From Rhodobacter huangdaonensis (lineage in GTDB: Bacteria > Pseudomonadota > Alphaproteobacteria > Rhodobacterales > Rhodobacteraceae), in the NCBI RefSeq assembly GCF_004022465.1, contig NZ_SAVA01000003.1, positions 124,001-188,000 on the forward strand: a stretch of DNA of 64,000 nt, read 5' to 3'. Below the pieces are notes generated by a model. That model saw nothing but the letters and a program-made list of their open reading frames with translations. It was not told where the DNA came from and did no database searches. Within the stretch, counting starts at the first letter, position 1, and the number at the start of each line of letters is the position of its first letter. Below, piece after piece: positions 25,909 through 35,728 of this stretch. A program made the position numbers and the translations under genes.

Positions 25909-26082
25909 TTCCTGGTCCACGTAACATTTGCATGAACAGGTTCCCCGAAGATTCGCATCATGTAAAATTCAAAGATGTGTCTTCATGTTTTCTGAATTTC
26001 CGATAACAATGCGTTTTGCAACCCGTCGCAAACTTCCAGTATTCCTTGGATTGCTTGGCATTTGAGCAATTCGTTAACGCGG

Positions 26083-26095
26083 ATCTTCGGAAGAT
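26083..26095. promoter_or_regulatory. candidate LysR operator
   Basis: A perfect inverted repeat ATCTTC-G-GAAGAT, which also fits the LysR T-N11-A-like shape, in the AT-rich divergent region (25921-26131) between pxpA and the LysR gene. A second small palindrome CGAAGATTCG lies at 25946-25955. Confidence 0.5.
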
Positions 26096-26131
26096 GCGAT
26101 GGCCGACATTTGAAAATCAGAACGAGCCAGC

Positions 26132-27028
26132 ATGAACTTCCGGCAGATCAAGTATTTCGTCGCCACTGCCGAGACCGGCCAGGTCAGCCGCGCCGCGAAC
26201 GCGCTGTCGATCTCGCAATCGGCGGTGACCACGGCGATCCGCGAACTCGAGGCCCAGATCGGCACCGAGCTCTTCACCCGCACCGCGCACGGGATGGAGA
26301 TGACGCAATCGGGGCGCGAGCTTCTGGCTCTGAGCTACGAGATCCTGACCAAGATCGATGAGGCGGTGAACATCCGCGAGCGGGCGAGCGGCACCACCGG
26401 GCGGATCCTCGTCGCCACGACCTATACGGTGATCGGCTATTTCCTGCCCTATCACCTCGACCGCATCGCGCGGATGCACCCGAACCTCGACATCCAGGTG
26501 CACGAGCTGAACCGCGAAAGCGTCGAGGAGGGGCTGCTGGCGAACCGCTTCGACATCGCGATCGTGCTGACCTCGAACATCTCGAACCCCGAGCTCGAGA
26601 CCGACACGCTGTTGCGCTCGACGCGGCGGCTGTGGGTGCCGCAGGGCCACCGCCTTGCCGACCGCCGCAAGGTGCAGTTCGGCGATATCGCGGAAGAGGA
26701 TTACATCATGCTGACGGTGGACGAGGCGGCGAACACCACGATGAAATACTGGACCTTCGGCTCGACCCCGCCACGGGTGAAGATGCGCACCTCGTCGATC
26801 GAGGCGGTGCGCTCGATGGTGGCGAACGGTCAGGGGGTGACGGTGCTCTCCGACATGGTCTATCGCCCCTGGTCGCTCGAGGGGCGGCGGATCGTGACGG
26901 TGGAGACGGACCCGGTGGCGCCCTCGATGGATGTCGGGCTCGCCTGGCGGCGCGGCGCCGAGATGACGCCGGCGACGCAGGTGCTCTACACCTACTTCCG
27001 TCAGGCCTTCAACACGCCGCAGATCTGA
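26132..27028 (+). CDS. LysR family transcriptional regulator
   Basis: A 298-residue regulator. The N-terminal helix-turn-helix reads MNFRQIKYFVATAETGQVSRAANALSISQSAVTTAIRELE and the C-terminal LysR substrate domain follows from about residue 90 (TGRILVATTYTVIGYFLP). Its divergent position next to pxpA suggests it controls the pxp/ABC operon with a lactam or amide effector. No strong ribosome site is visible. It ends 2 nt from the convergent apbE gene. Confidence 0.9.
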   Translation: MNFRQIKYFVATAETGQVSRAANALSISQSAVTTAIRELEAQIGTELFTRTAHGMEMTQSGRELLALSYEILTKIDEAVNIRERASGTTGRILVATTYTVIGYFLPYHLDRIARMHPNLDIQVHELNRESVEEGLLANRFDIAIVLTSNISNPELETDTLLRSTRRLWVPQGHRLADRRKVQFGDIAEEDYIMLTVDEAANTTMKYWTFGSTPPRVKMRTSSIEAVRSMVANGQGVTVLSDMVYRPWSLEGRRIVTVETDPVAPSMDVGLAWRRGAEMTPATQVLYTYFRQAFNTPQI

Positions 27029-27030
27029 GC

Positions 27031-27951
27031 TCAGGCGGGGGTGCGGTCGGCCTCGGTCAGGAACAGCACCTCGACGCCGAGGCGACCCGCGAGCGCCCGC
27101 CCTGCGGCCTCGCCGAGCACCATCAGGGCGCTGGCGACGGCATCGGCGCGCATGCAGGTCGCTGCCAGAACGGTGACCGAGGCGGGACCGCCCAGCACCG
27201 GCGCGCCGCGGCGCGGGTCCATGGTATGCGACAGCTGCCGCCCGCCCACCTCGACCCGGTGGCGATAGTCGCCCGAGGTGGCGATGGCGATGTCATGCAG
27301 CTCGAACACCGAATGCACGGCGCGGAGCGCGGGATCGGGGCGCTCGACCGCCACCGCCCAGCCGCGGCCGTCGGGCTGGGTGCCGAGGCCGCGCAGCTCG
27401 CCATCGATCGCGGCGAGCGCGCGGGTGATGCCCCGCGCCGCCAGCACCTCGACCAGCGCGTCAACGCCATAGCCCTTGGCGATGCCGCTGAGGTCAAGCA
27501 CCATCTCGGCGCGCTTGCAGGCGGTGCCGGCGGCGCGGTCAAGCTCCAGCCCCTCGAAGCTCGGCCGCCGCGGGCGGGTCATCGCGACGCGGATCGCGGC
27601 CGGATCGGCCGGCGCCGGGCCAAAGCCCCAGGCCGCGACCGCATCGCCCATCGCGATCTCGAAGGCGCCGCCTGACAGCCGGCCGATTTCCAGCGCCTCG
27701 CTCAGCACCGTCATCAGCCGCGCGGGCAGCGGCACCGCAACATCGAGCGGCGCCGCGTTGAGCCGCATCAGGTCGCTGTCCGCCCGCCAGGTCGACATCT
27801 GCGCGTCGACCTCGTCCACCGCCTGTTGCAGCGCGGCGGCGAGGGGCGCGAGGTCTTCGCCCTCGGGCGCGTACAGCACCACCGACCAGCGCGTGCCCAT
27901 GGTCGGGCCGTTCAGGGTGCGGCGGGTCAGATCAGAAGATGTCTTCGGCAT
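27031..27951 (-). CDS. apbE: FAD:protein FMN transferase
   Basis: A 306-residue ApbE family protein with TMGTRWSVVLYA at the N-terminus, DLSGIAKGYGVDALVEVL and IATSGDYRHRVEVGGRQLSHTMDPRRG. It covalently attaches FMN to Thr or Ser of target flavoproteins. No clear signal peptide is visible, so its compartment is uncertain. It overlaps the 3' end of the PepSY-flavoprotein gene by 20 nt and is the last gene of that operon. Confidence 0.9.
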   Translation of the reverse strand: MPKTSSDLTRRTLNGPTMGTRWSVVLYAPEGEDLAPLAAALQQAVDEVDAQMSTWRADSDLMRLNAAPLDVAVPLPARLMTVLSEALEIGRLSGGAFEIAMGDAVAAWGFGPAPADPAAIRVAMTRPRRPSFEGLELDRAAGTACKRAEMVLDLSGIAKGYGVDALVEVLAARGITRALAAIDGELRGLGTQPDGRGWAVAVERPDPALRAVHSVFELHDIAIATSGDYRHRVEVGGRQLSHTMDPRRGAPVLGGPASVTVLAATCMRADAVASALMVLGEAAGRALAGRLGVEVLFLTEADRTPA

Positions 27952-30139
27952 AGCGTCCCTCTTCCTTCAGCAGCGCAAGGCTCTGGCCCTGCCCTTCCAG
28001 GATCGCGGAGAGCGCCTCGCGCACCCCCGCGGCCATCTCGCGCCCACCGCAGACCAGCACCTGCGCGCCCGCGGCCAGCAGCCGGCCGACCTGCGCCGCC
28101 TCGGCGCCGATGCGGTCCTGCACATGCTCGCGCCGGCCGGCGCGGGAGAAAGCGGTGCTCAGCCCCGACAACCGGCCATCGGCGCGCCAGGCGGCAAGGT
28201 CGTCCTCATAGAGGAAATCGCTCTCGGGGGTGCGGGCGCCGAACCACAGATGCACCGGGCGGTGGCGGCGGTTGGCGCGGACAAAGCCCGCAAGCGGCGC
28301 GATGCCTGCCCCCGCCCCAACGAGGATCAGCGGTTTGTGCCCCCGCATCGGGTGGAAGGCCGGGTTGCGGCGCAGGAAGGCGCTGATCGTCGCCCCGGGC
28401 GCAAGCGCGGTGAGCTGGCCCGAGCAGAGCCCGCCGGGCTGCCGGCGCACACAGATCTCGACGAAACCGTCGCGCGCGCCCGAGGCCAGCGAGTAGAAGC
28501 GCGGCAGATCCGAGCCCTCGGGCAATACGCCAAGCAGATCGCCCGCCTCGAAGCGGGCAAAGCCCTGCCCGGTCAGCCGTTGCCACAGGCCAAGCTGCGG
28601 CAGCGCGAAGCGCAGGATCGCGGCCGGGGCCTGAACCTCGGCACCATAGTCGCGGCGCGAGATCAGGCGCAGCACCTCGCCCTGCGGCACCTGCGGCAGA
28701 TGCGCAAGGTCGAGCGGCTGACCGAGCACATCACCCAGATCGCGGCCCCAGCGGGCGAAATCCTGCGGCGACTGGCGGTTGACGGTGCCGAGCGGCATCA
28801 GCTCGGCCCAGCCGACGGCGCGGGCGGCCTCGGTCAGGTCCTGCGCATAGCCGCAGAACTCGGGGAAGCTGCGGTCGCCGAAGCCGAGCACGGCAAGCGG
28901 CGCGGCGGGCGGGGTCTTCAGCGCGCGGATGCGGGCCAGAACGCCACGGGCGGCGGCGGGCGCCTCGCCCTCGCCATAGGTCGCGGCGAGGATGAGGAAG
29001 CGCTTCGCCTTGCCGTAGCGCGCCGGGTCGAAGGCGCTGAGCGGCGCGGCATGCACGCTGTGCCCCGCCTGCGCCAGCGCATCGCGCAGGGTGCGGGCAA
29101 AGCCCCAGGTGGTGCCGCCTTCCGAGGCGACGAGCAGGATGGTCTCGGCGCTGCCCGAGGCGACGTTGCCCGGCAGGCGCATGCCCGAGCGGCGGGTGCG
29201 CAGCCATTGCACGGCCCCGGTGACCGCGAGCACCGGCACGCTCAGCGCCATCAGCCCGAGGATCAGGCCCAGCACCGCCGCGCCGCGGCCGGTGTGCAGC
29301 ATCTCGACGATTGCGCTCGCGCGTTCCCACGCACTCGGCAGGGCCGAGGACAGCACCGTGCCGGTGCCCGGGTCGATCAGCGCGGTGCCGCCGGCGGCAG
29401 TCAGGGTGAAGACGTCGGTCGGGTCCTGCGGCGAGGGGAAGGAGAGGTCGCGCAGATCGGCGACCGGGGTTTCGGCCAGCAGCGGGATCTGTGTGGGGGC
29501 AAGCCGGGGCAGCCCTGCCGTCGCCACCGCAGGGGCCGGATCGACCGCCTCGTCGGGCAGCAGCGAGAAGGTCGAGGCGGTCATCCACAGCGCGGTGAGC
29601 GAGGACAGCAGCAGCCCGCCCACGGCAAAGCGGGCCAGTTCGACATGCACGCGCCCGGGCCAGGGCCCGCGGGTGCGGCCGAACCAGCGCCGCCAGCCGC
29701 CCATGCGCCGCGCCACCAGCGCCGCGCCCGAGAGCGTCAGCACCGCCATCGCCGCGGCCCCCGCCGCCATCACCAGCCGCCCGGTGTCGCCAAGGAACAG
29801 CGAGCGGTGCAGATTGGTCAGCCACAGCTCGACCGGCGAGGGGTCGGCGCTGATCGCATCCGCCCCCGTCGCCGGGTCGATCACCGCGCTGCCGGGCGTG
29901 CCCGCGTCGAACCACCACGCAGTGATCCGGCCCGAGGGTGCGCGGCGGATCTGCTCGAGCCCGGGATGGCCCGCCTCGACCTGTGCCGCCAGTTCGGCGA
30001 CGCTCAGCCCCGCCGGGGCCTGCGGCGCGCCCACCCGCTCGAGCGCGGGAAAGACCGAGAGCGCCGCGCCGCTGAGGGCGAGGACAAGGACGAGCAGCGC
30101 GGCAATCAGGCCGGGCCAACGGTGGATCGAGCGCAGCAC
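27932..30139 (-). CDS. PepSY-TM / flavodoxin / FAD-NAD(P)H reductase fusion
   Basis: A 735-residue inner-membrane redox protein. Residues 1-300 hold a PepSY-TM module with transmembrane helices near 10-30, 145-165, 190-210 and 285-310. Residues about 340-480 are a flavodoxin domain (ETILLVASEGGTTWGFARTLRD). The C-terminal part is a sulfite-reductase-like FAD/NAD(P)H module (PRFYSLASG, ILVGAGAGIAPLAGFVRAN, LVCGGREMAAGVREAL). It should carry electrons from NAD(P)H across the membrane; proposed substrates in related systems are ferric chelates or periplasmic flavoproteins. Confidence 0.88.
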   Translation of the reverse strand: MLRSIHRWPGLIAALLVLVLALSGAALSVFPALERVGAPQAPAGLSVAELAAQVEAGHPGLEQIRRAPSGRITAWWFDAGTPGSAVIDPATGADAISADPSPVELWLTNLHRSLFLGDTGRLVMAAGAAAMAVLTLSGAALVARRMGGWRRWFGRTRGPWPGRVHVELARFAVGGLLLSSLTALWMTASTFSLLPDEAVDPAPAVATAGLPRLAPTQIPLLAETPVADLRDLSFPSPQDPTDVFTLTAAGGTALIDPGTGTVLSSALPSAWERASAIVEMLHTGRGAAVLGLILGLMALSVPVLAVTGAVQWLRTRRSGMRLPGNVASGSAETILLVASEGGTTWGFARTLRDALAQAGHSVHAAPLSAFDPARYGKAKRFLILAATYGEGEAPAAARGVLARIRALKTPPAAPLAVLGFGDRSFPEFCGYAQDLTEAARAVGWAELMPLGTVNRQSPQDFARWGRDLGDVLGQPLDLAHLPQVPQGEVLRLISRRDYGAEVQAPAAILRFALPQLGLWQRLTGQGFARFEAGDLLGVLPEGSDLPRFYSLASGARDGFVEICVRRQPGGLCSGQLTALAPGATISAFLRRNPAFHPMRGHKPLILVGAGAGIAPLAGFVRANRRHRPVHLWFGARTPESDFLYEDDLAAWRADGRLSGLSTAFSRAGRREHVQDRIGAEAAQVGRLLAAGAQVLVCGGREMAAGVREALSAILEGQGQSLALLKEEGRYAEDIF

Positions 30140-30155
30140 AGGCGGGCCCTCCGGA

Positions 30156-30629
30156 TCAGAAGCTGACGGTCAGCGTGTCGATGTAGCTGCGCCCCTGCGC
30201 CGGCTTGCCGACGATGTCCGAGGTCAGCGGCAGCACCACCTCGTTCGGGCTTTCGCGCATGTCTTCGACCGCGGCATCGACATGGAGCACATAGCCCGCA
30301 TCGAAGAGCGCATCCTGAAGGTCGAGCGTGATCTTCAGCGAGCGCCCGGCACCCACCGAGGCGCCGGTGATGCCGTCGACCTGCGCGGTATCACCGCCGG
30401 TCGCGGCCTGCCAGCCGGTGAGGTGGCGATAATACTTGGCCTTGCCGCCCGCCATCCACAGGCTGCCGACATAGCCGCCCTGCGCATCGGTGACGTAGAA
30501 GGCGAGATAGGCGCCATCGCCGCCGTAATTGCGCATCTGCGTGGTGAAGGTGACAGGCTTGGCCTGAGCGAGCGCCGGCACGGCGGTCAGCGCGGTGGTC
30601 AGGGCAAGCGCGGTGAGCAGGTGTTTCAT
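30156..30629 (-). CDS. DUF2271 periplasmic protein
   Basis: A 157-residue exported protein with signal peptide MKHLLTALALTTALTAVPALAQA. The mature region has GGYVGSLWMAGGKAKYYRHLTGW and DGITGASVGAGRSLKI, typical of DUF2271. The DGITGAS motif resembles the Thr-containing FMN attachment sites used by ApbE, so this may be an ApbE target. A GGAGAGAGAGA ribosome site precedes the start. It is the gene immediately before the PepSY-flavoprotein. Confidence 0.82.
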   Translation of the reverse strand: MKHLLTALALTTALTAVPALAQAKPVTFTTQMRNYGGDGAYLAFYVTDAQGGYVGSLWMAGGKAKYYRHLTGWQAATGGDTAQVDGITGASVGAGRSLKITLDLQDALFDAGYVLHVDAAVEDMRESPNEVVLPLTSDIVGKPAQGRSYIDTLTVSF

Positions 30630-30645
30630 TCTCTCTCTCCTCGGA

Positions 30646-31053
30646 TCAGTTCGTCTGCACCGCGGGCTTCGCACCCGGGGCGAACAGCCCGTTCGCGGGC
30701 GGCGTCGCCGTGCCAGCCGGTGCCGGGCCACGGCCGCGGCCCTGGCCTTCATCATCATCGTCGTCATCGTCGTCGTCATCATGACCACGGCGGCCGGAGA
30801 ACCAGCCCTCATGCTCGTCATCATGTTCGGCAAGGCGCACCGGCGCCGGCGCCTCGGAGCGCGCCGGCGTGGCGGCCGGAGCCGACGCGGTGGCGTCGGA
30901 GACGACCACGGCCGAGCGCACGAGCGGGCCAAGCGGCGCGGCCGCGGCGGGGGCGGCCGGCGTCACTTCGGGCACGGGGGCAGCGGAGAGCGCACCGACG
31001 ACGGTGGTGGTGATCGCGGTGGTCAGGGCAAGAAGGGCAAGAACGGATTTCAT
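30646..31053 (-). CDS. secreted acidic low-complexity protein
   Basis: A 135-residue protein with signal peptide MKSVLALLALTTAITTTVVGALSA, then Ala/Pro-rich sequence, a HDDEHEG segment, ten consecutive Asp residues (92-101, DNA 30751-30780) and an Arg/Gly stretch. The Asp run is encoded by alternating GAC and GAT. No family is recognised. His and Asp clusters suggest cation binding in the periplasm. It leads the DUF2271-flavoprotein-apbE set. Confidence 0.7.
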   Translation of the reverse strand: MKSVLALLALTTAITTTVVGALSAAPVPEVTPAAPAAAAPLGPLVRSAVVVSDATASAPAATPARSEAPAPVRLAEHDDEHEGWFSGRRGHDDDDDDDDDDEGQGRGRGPAPAGTATPPANGLFAPGAKPAVQTN

Positions 31054-31249
31054 CGGGGTTCCTTCAGGGATGGTGTCTGTTCGGGGGGATCGCGCCCGAA
31101 GCTGAGCGCAGGCTGAAGCGACGGGACTTTCCGCTTCAGCGGGCTGTCAGGTCGGGCGCGCCGGTCGAACAAGGGACAAGCCCGGCGCGCCCTCTCCCGG
31201 GGGGACGATTCCCGGGAGCCGGACCGGAACCCCGGCCCGGAAATCGGGG

Positions 31250-31573
31250 TCAGTCGCCGTGGCCGTGTTCGTGGCGATCGTCGTCTTCCTCGACCTCGCC
31301 CTTCAGCACCGCGAGCGTCGCCGGATCGAGTTTCAGCTCGACCGCCCGGCCCTGGGCATCGCGCGCATCGAGCTCGTAGCAGCCGTCGTCGATCTTGATG
31401 CGCCGAACCGTCAGCCCCTGCGCCTCGGCCAGTGCCTGCACCGCGGCGCGCGGCTGCCAGTCGGCCATCGGCACGCGGCAATGGTGGTCGCCGGCAAAGG
31501 CCGCTCCCGGCGCGGCGAGAAGCAAGAGCGCAGGCAGCGCCAGACGGGACAGCGGGCGAGAGATTGACGGCAT
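31250..31573 (-). CDS. small periplasmic PepSY domain protein
   Basis: A 107-residue protein with a signal peptide ending GAAFAG and a single PepSY domain: VPMADWQPRAAVQALAEAQGLTVRRIKIDDGCYELDARDAQGRAVELKLDPAT, with the typical ID-GCYEV-like strand. The tail EEDDDRHEHGHGD is acidic and His-rich, a likely metal-binding tail. It diverges from the two-component regulator gene, whose products often control such genes. Confidence 0.85.
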   Translation of the reverse strand: MPSISRPLSRLALPALLLLAAPGAAFAGDHHCRVPMADWQPRAAVQALAEAQGLTVRRIKIDDGCYELDARDAQGRAVELKLDPATLAVLKGEVEEDDDRHEHGHGD

Positions 31574-31704
31574 CGGCTCCTCCGGGTTCGGTTGCCCCTT
31601 CTTTGCCGCGCGAATCTGACGCGAGCCTGAACCGCCCCCCGGTTGCGGTTCAGCTTGCCGTCAGCTTCGCACGGAATAAGCTGGCCACGCTGCCGGAGGA
31701 GCCC

Positions 31705-32360
<656 letters not shown>

Positions 32361-32364
<4 letters not shown>

Positions 32365-33698
32365 GGGCGCCGCGCTCGCTGCAGCTGCGCCTTGGCCTTG
32401 CCGTGGGCGCGGTGGTCACGGCGCTCTGGGCCGCAGGGGCACTCACCACCGCGCAGCTTTTGCGCCGCGAGATGAACGAGGTCTTCGATTCGATGCTCGA
32501 GGAGACGGCACAGCGCGTGCTGCCGCTTGCCGTGACCGAGATCCTCGGCCGCGAGGGCGCGACGGGCGCACAGACCGTGCCGGTGATCCGCGCCCATGAA
32601 GAGCAGTTCACCTATGTCGTGCGCGATGCCGCCGGTGCCATCCTGCTGCAGTCGCACACCGCCGATCCCGCCGATTTCCCGCCCTATGCCGGGCCCGGTT
32701 TTTCCGACACGCCGCAACTGCGGATCTATTCGGACGAGGCGCTGCGCGGCAGCGTGACGATCTCGGTGGGCGAGCCGGTCGCACATCGGGCGCGGCTCGC
32801 GGGCAAGGTGCAGATGGGGCTGCTCGCCCCGCTCGCGCTGATGGTGCCGCTGTCGCTTGGCGCGATCGCGCTGGTGCTGCGGCTTGGCTTTGCGCCGCTG
32901 CGCCGGTTCCGGCTGCGGCTGGCGCGGCGCGGTGCGGCCGACCTGTCGGCGGTGGAGACGCGCGACCTGCCGGCCGAGGTGCAGCCGCTCGCGGAAACCC
33001 TGAACGCGCTGCTCGCCAAGCTCGATGCCGCCTTCCAGGCCGAGCGCAGCTTCACCGCCAATGCCGCGCATGAGCTGCGCACGCCGCTTGCCGGCGCCAT
33101 TGCCCAGGTGCAGCGGCTGCGCGCCGAAAGCACCGACCCGGCCACCACCGCCCGCGCCGCCGAGATCGAGGCCGGGCTGAAGCGGCTGACGCGGCTGTCC
33201 GAGGGGCTGATGCAGCTTGCCCGCGCCGAGAGCGGCAAGCTGCGCACCGGCACGCCGCGCGACCTGCGTCTTGTCGCCCGGCTGATGGCCGAGGACACCG
33301 CGCGGCTCGCCGGCGCGGCCCCGGTGACACTCGATCTGCCCGCGGCGCCGGTGCTCTCCGACCTCGATCCCGACATCTTTGGCATTCTCGTGCGCAACCT
33401 CGTCGAGAACGCGCTGCGCCACGGCACGCCCGGCGCGCCGGTCTCGGTCCGGCTCGCCCCCGACGCGACGCTCTCGGTCGAGAACGACTGCGCCCCGGTG
33501 CCGGCCGAGACCCTCACCCGCCTCGGCACGCGCTTCGAGCGCGCCCCCGGCGCCGGCAAGGGCAGCGGGCTCGGCCTTGCCATCGTGCGCGCGATCGTCA
33601 CCCGTTCCGGCGGCCGGCTTGCGCTCGCCTCCCCCCTTCCCGGTCAGGACCGCGGCTTTTCGGTGCGTGTCGCCCTGCCGCCCTCCCAGCCCGGCTGA
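32361..33698 (+). CDS. sensor histidine kinase
   Basis: A 445-residue membrane kinase. A first transmembrane helix (residues about 10-32), a periplasmic sensor of roughly 120 residues, a second helix near 150-175, the HisKA phosphoacceptor motif FTANAAHELRTPLAGAIAQ, then the ATPase domain with N box LVRNLVENALRHG and G box GAGKGSGLGLAIVRAI. It pairs with the regulator encoded just upstream by ATGA overlap. The signal is unknown; metals are likely for QseC/PmrB-like kinases with PepSY neighbours. Confidence 0.92.
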
Positions 33699-33739
33699 CC
33701 CGTCTTTCCTTTTCAACCCAGCGACACCGCGAGGCCCCC

Positions 33740-34450
33740 ATGTCCCCCCTTCCCTACCAGTCAGCTCACGAGGAGCTGCATTTCATCAACCGCTCGGGCT
33801 GGCTGCGCGCCGCCGTGCTCGGCGCGAATGACGGCATCGTCTCCGTCGCCTCGCTGATCGTCGGCGTGGCCGCGGCCGATCCCTCGCCCACGGCGGTGCT
33901 GATCGCCGGCGGCGCGGGCCTTGCCGCAGGCGCGATGTCGATGGCGGCGGGCGAATATGTCTCGGTCAGCTCGCAATCCGACATCGAACGCGCCGATATC
34001 GCGCGCGAGACCGCGGCGCTGCGCGACACCCCCGAGGAGGAGGAGCGCGAGCTCGCCTCGATCTTCGAAAGCCGCGGGCTGAGCCAGGCCACCGCCGCGC
34101 TGGTGGCGCGCGAGCTGACCGAGAAGGACGCGCTCGGCGCCCATGTGCGCGAGGAGCTGGGCCTGTCCGAGGTCCATGCCGCGAACCCGCTGCAGGCGGC
34201 GCTCGCCTCGGGTCTGACCTTCTCGGTCGCCGCGGCGATGCCGCTGATCGCGGCGGTGCTGGCGCCGGCAGGTCAGGTGATTCCGGTGGTGGTGGGCACG
34301 ACGCTCGTCTGCCTTGCCCTGCTCGGCGCGCTCGGCGCCCGCGCCGGCGGCGCGCCGATGCTGCCCGCGACGCTGCGCGTCCTGTTCTGGGGCGCGGCGG
34401 CGATGGCAATCACCGCAGGCGTCGGCCGGATCTTCGGGGTGAGTGTCTGA
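33740..34450 (+). CDS. VIT1/CCC1 family membrane protein
   Basis: A 236-residue protein of the vacuolar iron transporter-like family: RAAVLGANDGIVSVASLIVGVAAA, then AGAMSMAAGEYVSVSSQSDIERADI, a cytosolic helical region rich in Glu (TPEEEERELASIFESRGL) and three C-terminal membrane helices. Family members export Fe or Mn into compartments or out of the cytosol. It follows the two-component pair, which fits a metal-related locus, but no shared promoter is proven. Confidence 0.88.
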   Translation: MSPLPYQSAHEELHFINRSGWLRAAVLGANDGIVSVASLIVGVAAADPSPTAVLIAGGAGLAAGAMSMAAGEYVSVSSQSDIERADIARETAALRDTPEEEERELASIFESRGLSQATAALVARELTEKDALGAHVREELGLSEVHAANPLQAALASGLTFSVAAAMPLIAAVLAPAGQVIPVVVGTTLVCLALLGALGARAGGAPMLPATLRVLFWGAAAMAITAGVGRIFGVSV

Positions 34451-34511
34451 CCCCGTTCCGGGGCGGCGCAGAGGGGTGCGGAAAATTTTGCGAAGAGGCG
34501 CGAAATTCTTC

Positions 34512-34540
34512 TTGCGCCCATCCGCGCCCCCCCGTATACG
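34512..34540 (+). promoter_or_regulatory. candidate promoter of tRNA-Ala
   Basis: TTGCGC (34512-34517) and TATACG (34535-34540) with exactly 17 bp between them, 46 bp before the mature tRNA start. This fits a sigma-70 promoter. Confidence 0.5.
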
Positions 34541-34586
34541 ACGCCCCACGCAAGGCGCTGAACCAGCGCTCTGCGGACCTCACGGT

Positions 34587-34663
<77 letters not shown>

Positions 34664-34684
34664 TAAAAACAAAGACTTACGAAG

Positions 34685-34716
34685 CAAAAAGCCCCGCCAC
34701 TTCGGCGGGGTTTTGC
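34685..34716. terminator. bidirectional terminator inside the satellite edge
   Basis: GCAAAAAG precedes CCCCGCC (34692-34698), the loop ACTTC and GGCGGGG (34704-34710), then TTTTGC. It can end the tRNA transcript and the satellite's leftward operon. Confidence 0.85.
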
Positions 34717-34720
34717 TTTG

Positions 34721-34739
34721 GGGTAACGTTTCGGGTAAC
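34721..34739. promoter_or_regulatory. candidate integrase arm sites, left
   Basis: Two GGGTAAC copies (34721-34727 and 34733-34739) with a 12-bp period, 58 bp inside the left attachment core. The same heptamer recurs near the right end at 44954, 44965 and, inverted, at 44992. Confidence 0.5.
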
Positions 34740-34742
34740 AGA

Positions 34743-35228
34743 TCACCCCTTGCCCCGCCCCGGTGGCAGGGTCATCGTTCCCGCCGCCCAGCGCGCCGCC
34801 GTGGTGCAACTCTTGCCGCAGAATCGTTGCCCCGGCCTGCCCTTGAACATCGCGCCGCAATGCGCGCACGGCCTGGGCTCGATCGGTGCGGCCCTGTGCC
34901 CGCATCGCACCGAACAAAACTTTTGCGTGTCGTGATGGGCAAAGAACGGCTTGCCGCAATGGGCGCACGTCTTTTCGCGCTTGCCGCGCGCATAAGCCTT
35001 ACTCGCCCTTCTTTGGCAAAGTTTGCTGCAATAGATCGTATCGGCCCGAAGATGATCAGGAACCGGCCCGCCACACATCGGACAGATGCGCCCCTTGCGC
35101 GCCTCGGCACGCGCCTGCGCAACAAGGGCATGAGTCGCCGCGTTCTTGCACTTCATCGAGCAATACATCCGCCGCGCCGTCGCACCCTCGGGGAGAGGCC
35201 CGCCGCAATGCTCGCATTCTGCGGTCAG
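34743..35228 (-). CDS. tandem zinc-ribbon protein (start uncertain; possibly the frameshifted end of the preceding gene)
   Basis: About 161 residues with four repeated zinc-ribbon units: CEHCG...CSMKC, CPMCG...CSKLC, CAHCG...CSVRC and CAHCG...CGKSC, each a CxxC pair about 12 residues before a CxxxC pair. No ATG, GTG or TTG precedes the first ribbon; the only start-like codon is CTG at 35228, overlapping the stop of the upstream gene. The first ATG (35168) would split the first ribbon. The upstream gene ends with a fifth unit of the same type, so the two may be one protein joined by a -1 shift, or broken by an indel. Function is unknown; DNA or protein binding is likely. Confidence 0.6.
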   Translation of the reverse strand: MTAECEHCGGPLPEGATARRMYCSMKCKNAATHALVAQARAEARKGRICPMCGGPVPDHLRADTIYCSKLCQRRASKAYARGKREKTCAHCGKPFFAHHDTQKFCSVRCGHRAAPIEPRPCAHCGAMFKGRPGQRFCGKSCTTAARWAAGTMTLPPGRGKG

Positions 35229-35725
35229 AGGTTGCGCACCGCCATGTCGAGCGCCGTTTCCTCGTTCGCCTCCTTGATCCGCCGAACCCGCATGTGCATG
35301 GCACTCGCGCAGAGGTCGGAGCAAAACTTGTGGCGTGTCTCGGGCAACTCCTTGCCGCAGCGCGCGCAGCGGGTCCGCTCGATCAGTGTTCCGGCCTCGA
35401 TCGTCCATTCCGGTTGTCCTTCGTTCCATGTCGGGCGGATCATCGCCCCAGCCTTGCGGAAAGCATCTTCGAGCACTTCCCGCGCCATCAGATCGGCGGC
35501 GCTCCACCCCCAGCCCTGCAAGCACAGGTCGGAGCGGATGCCAGCCCGAAGCGGCCCTTCGAGGCCCCACAAGCTGCCCGTCGCGCCCGCCTGAAACGCC
35601 AGCCGGATCACGCGGGCCAATTCCACGACCAAGGCGTTATAGCGTTGCTCGCCCATGCGGCCCCGGCGGGCATCGCGCGCCCGCCGTTCTTTCCGATTGA
35701 TCAGATGCGGCGGAAGCTGGAGCAT
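35225..35725 (-). CDS. satellite protein with C-terminal zinc ribbon
   Basis: A 166-residue protein. Residues 1-115 are helical and unfamiliar (MLQLPPHLINRKERRARDAR, then MGEQRYNALVVELARVIRLAFQAG). A zinc ribbon CARCGKELPETRHKFCSDLC occupies about 119-138. It starts 3 nt after the portal stop, so it belongs to the head operon. It ends at TGA inside the zinc-ribbon array that continues in the next frame. Possible roles are head decoration, redirection of helper packaging or regulation; none is shown. Confidence 0.65.
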   Translation of the reverse strand: MLQLPPHLINRKERRARDARRGRMGEQRYNALVVELARVIRLAFQAGATGSLWGLEGPLRAGIRSDLCLQGWGWSAADLMAREVLEDAFRKAGAMIRPTWNEGQPEWTIEAGTLIERTRCARCGKELPETRHKFCSDLCASAMHMRVRRIKEANEETALDMAVRNL

Positions 35726-35728
35726 GGC

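Noticed and set aside
27476..30166. A nearly 900-codon plus-strand open frame opposite the PepSY-flavoprotein gene
   Set aside because: Composition is Arg, Gln, Ala and Gly repeats without any motif; the minus strand has three well-matched domains.
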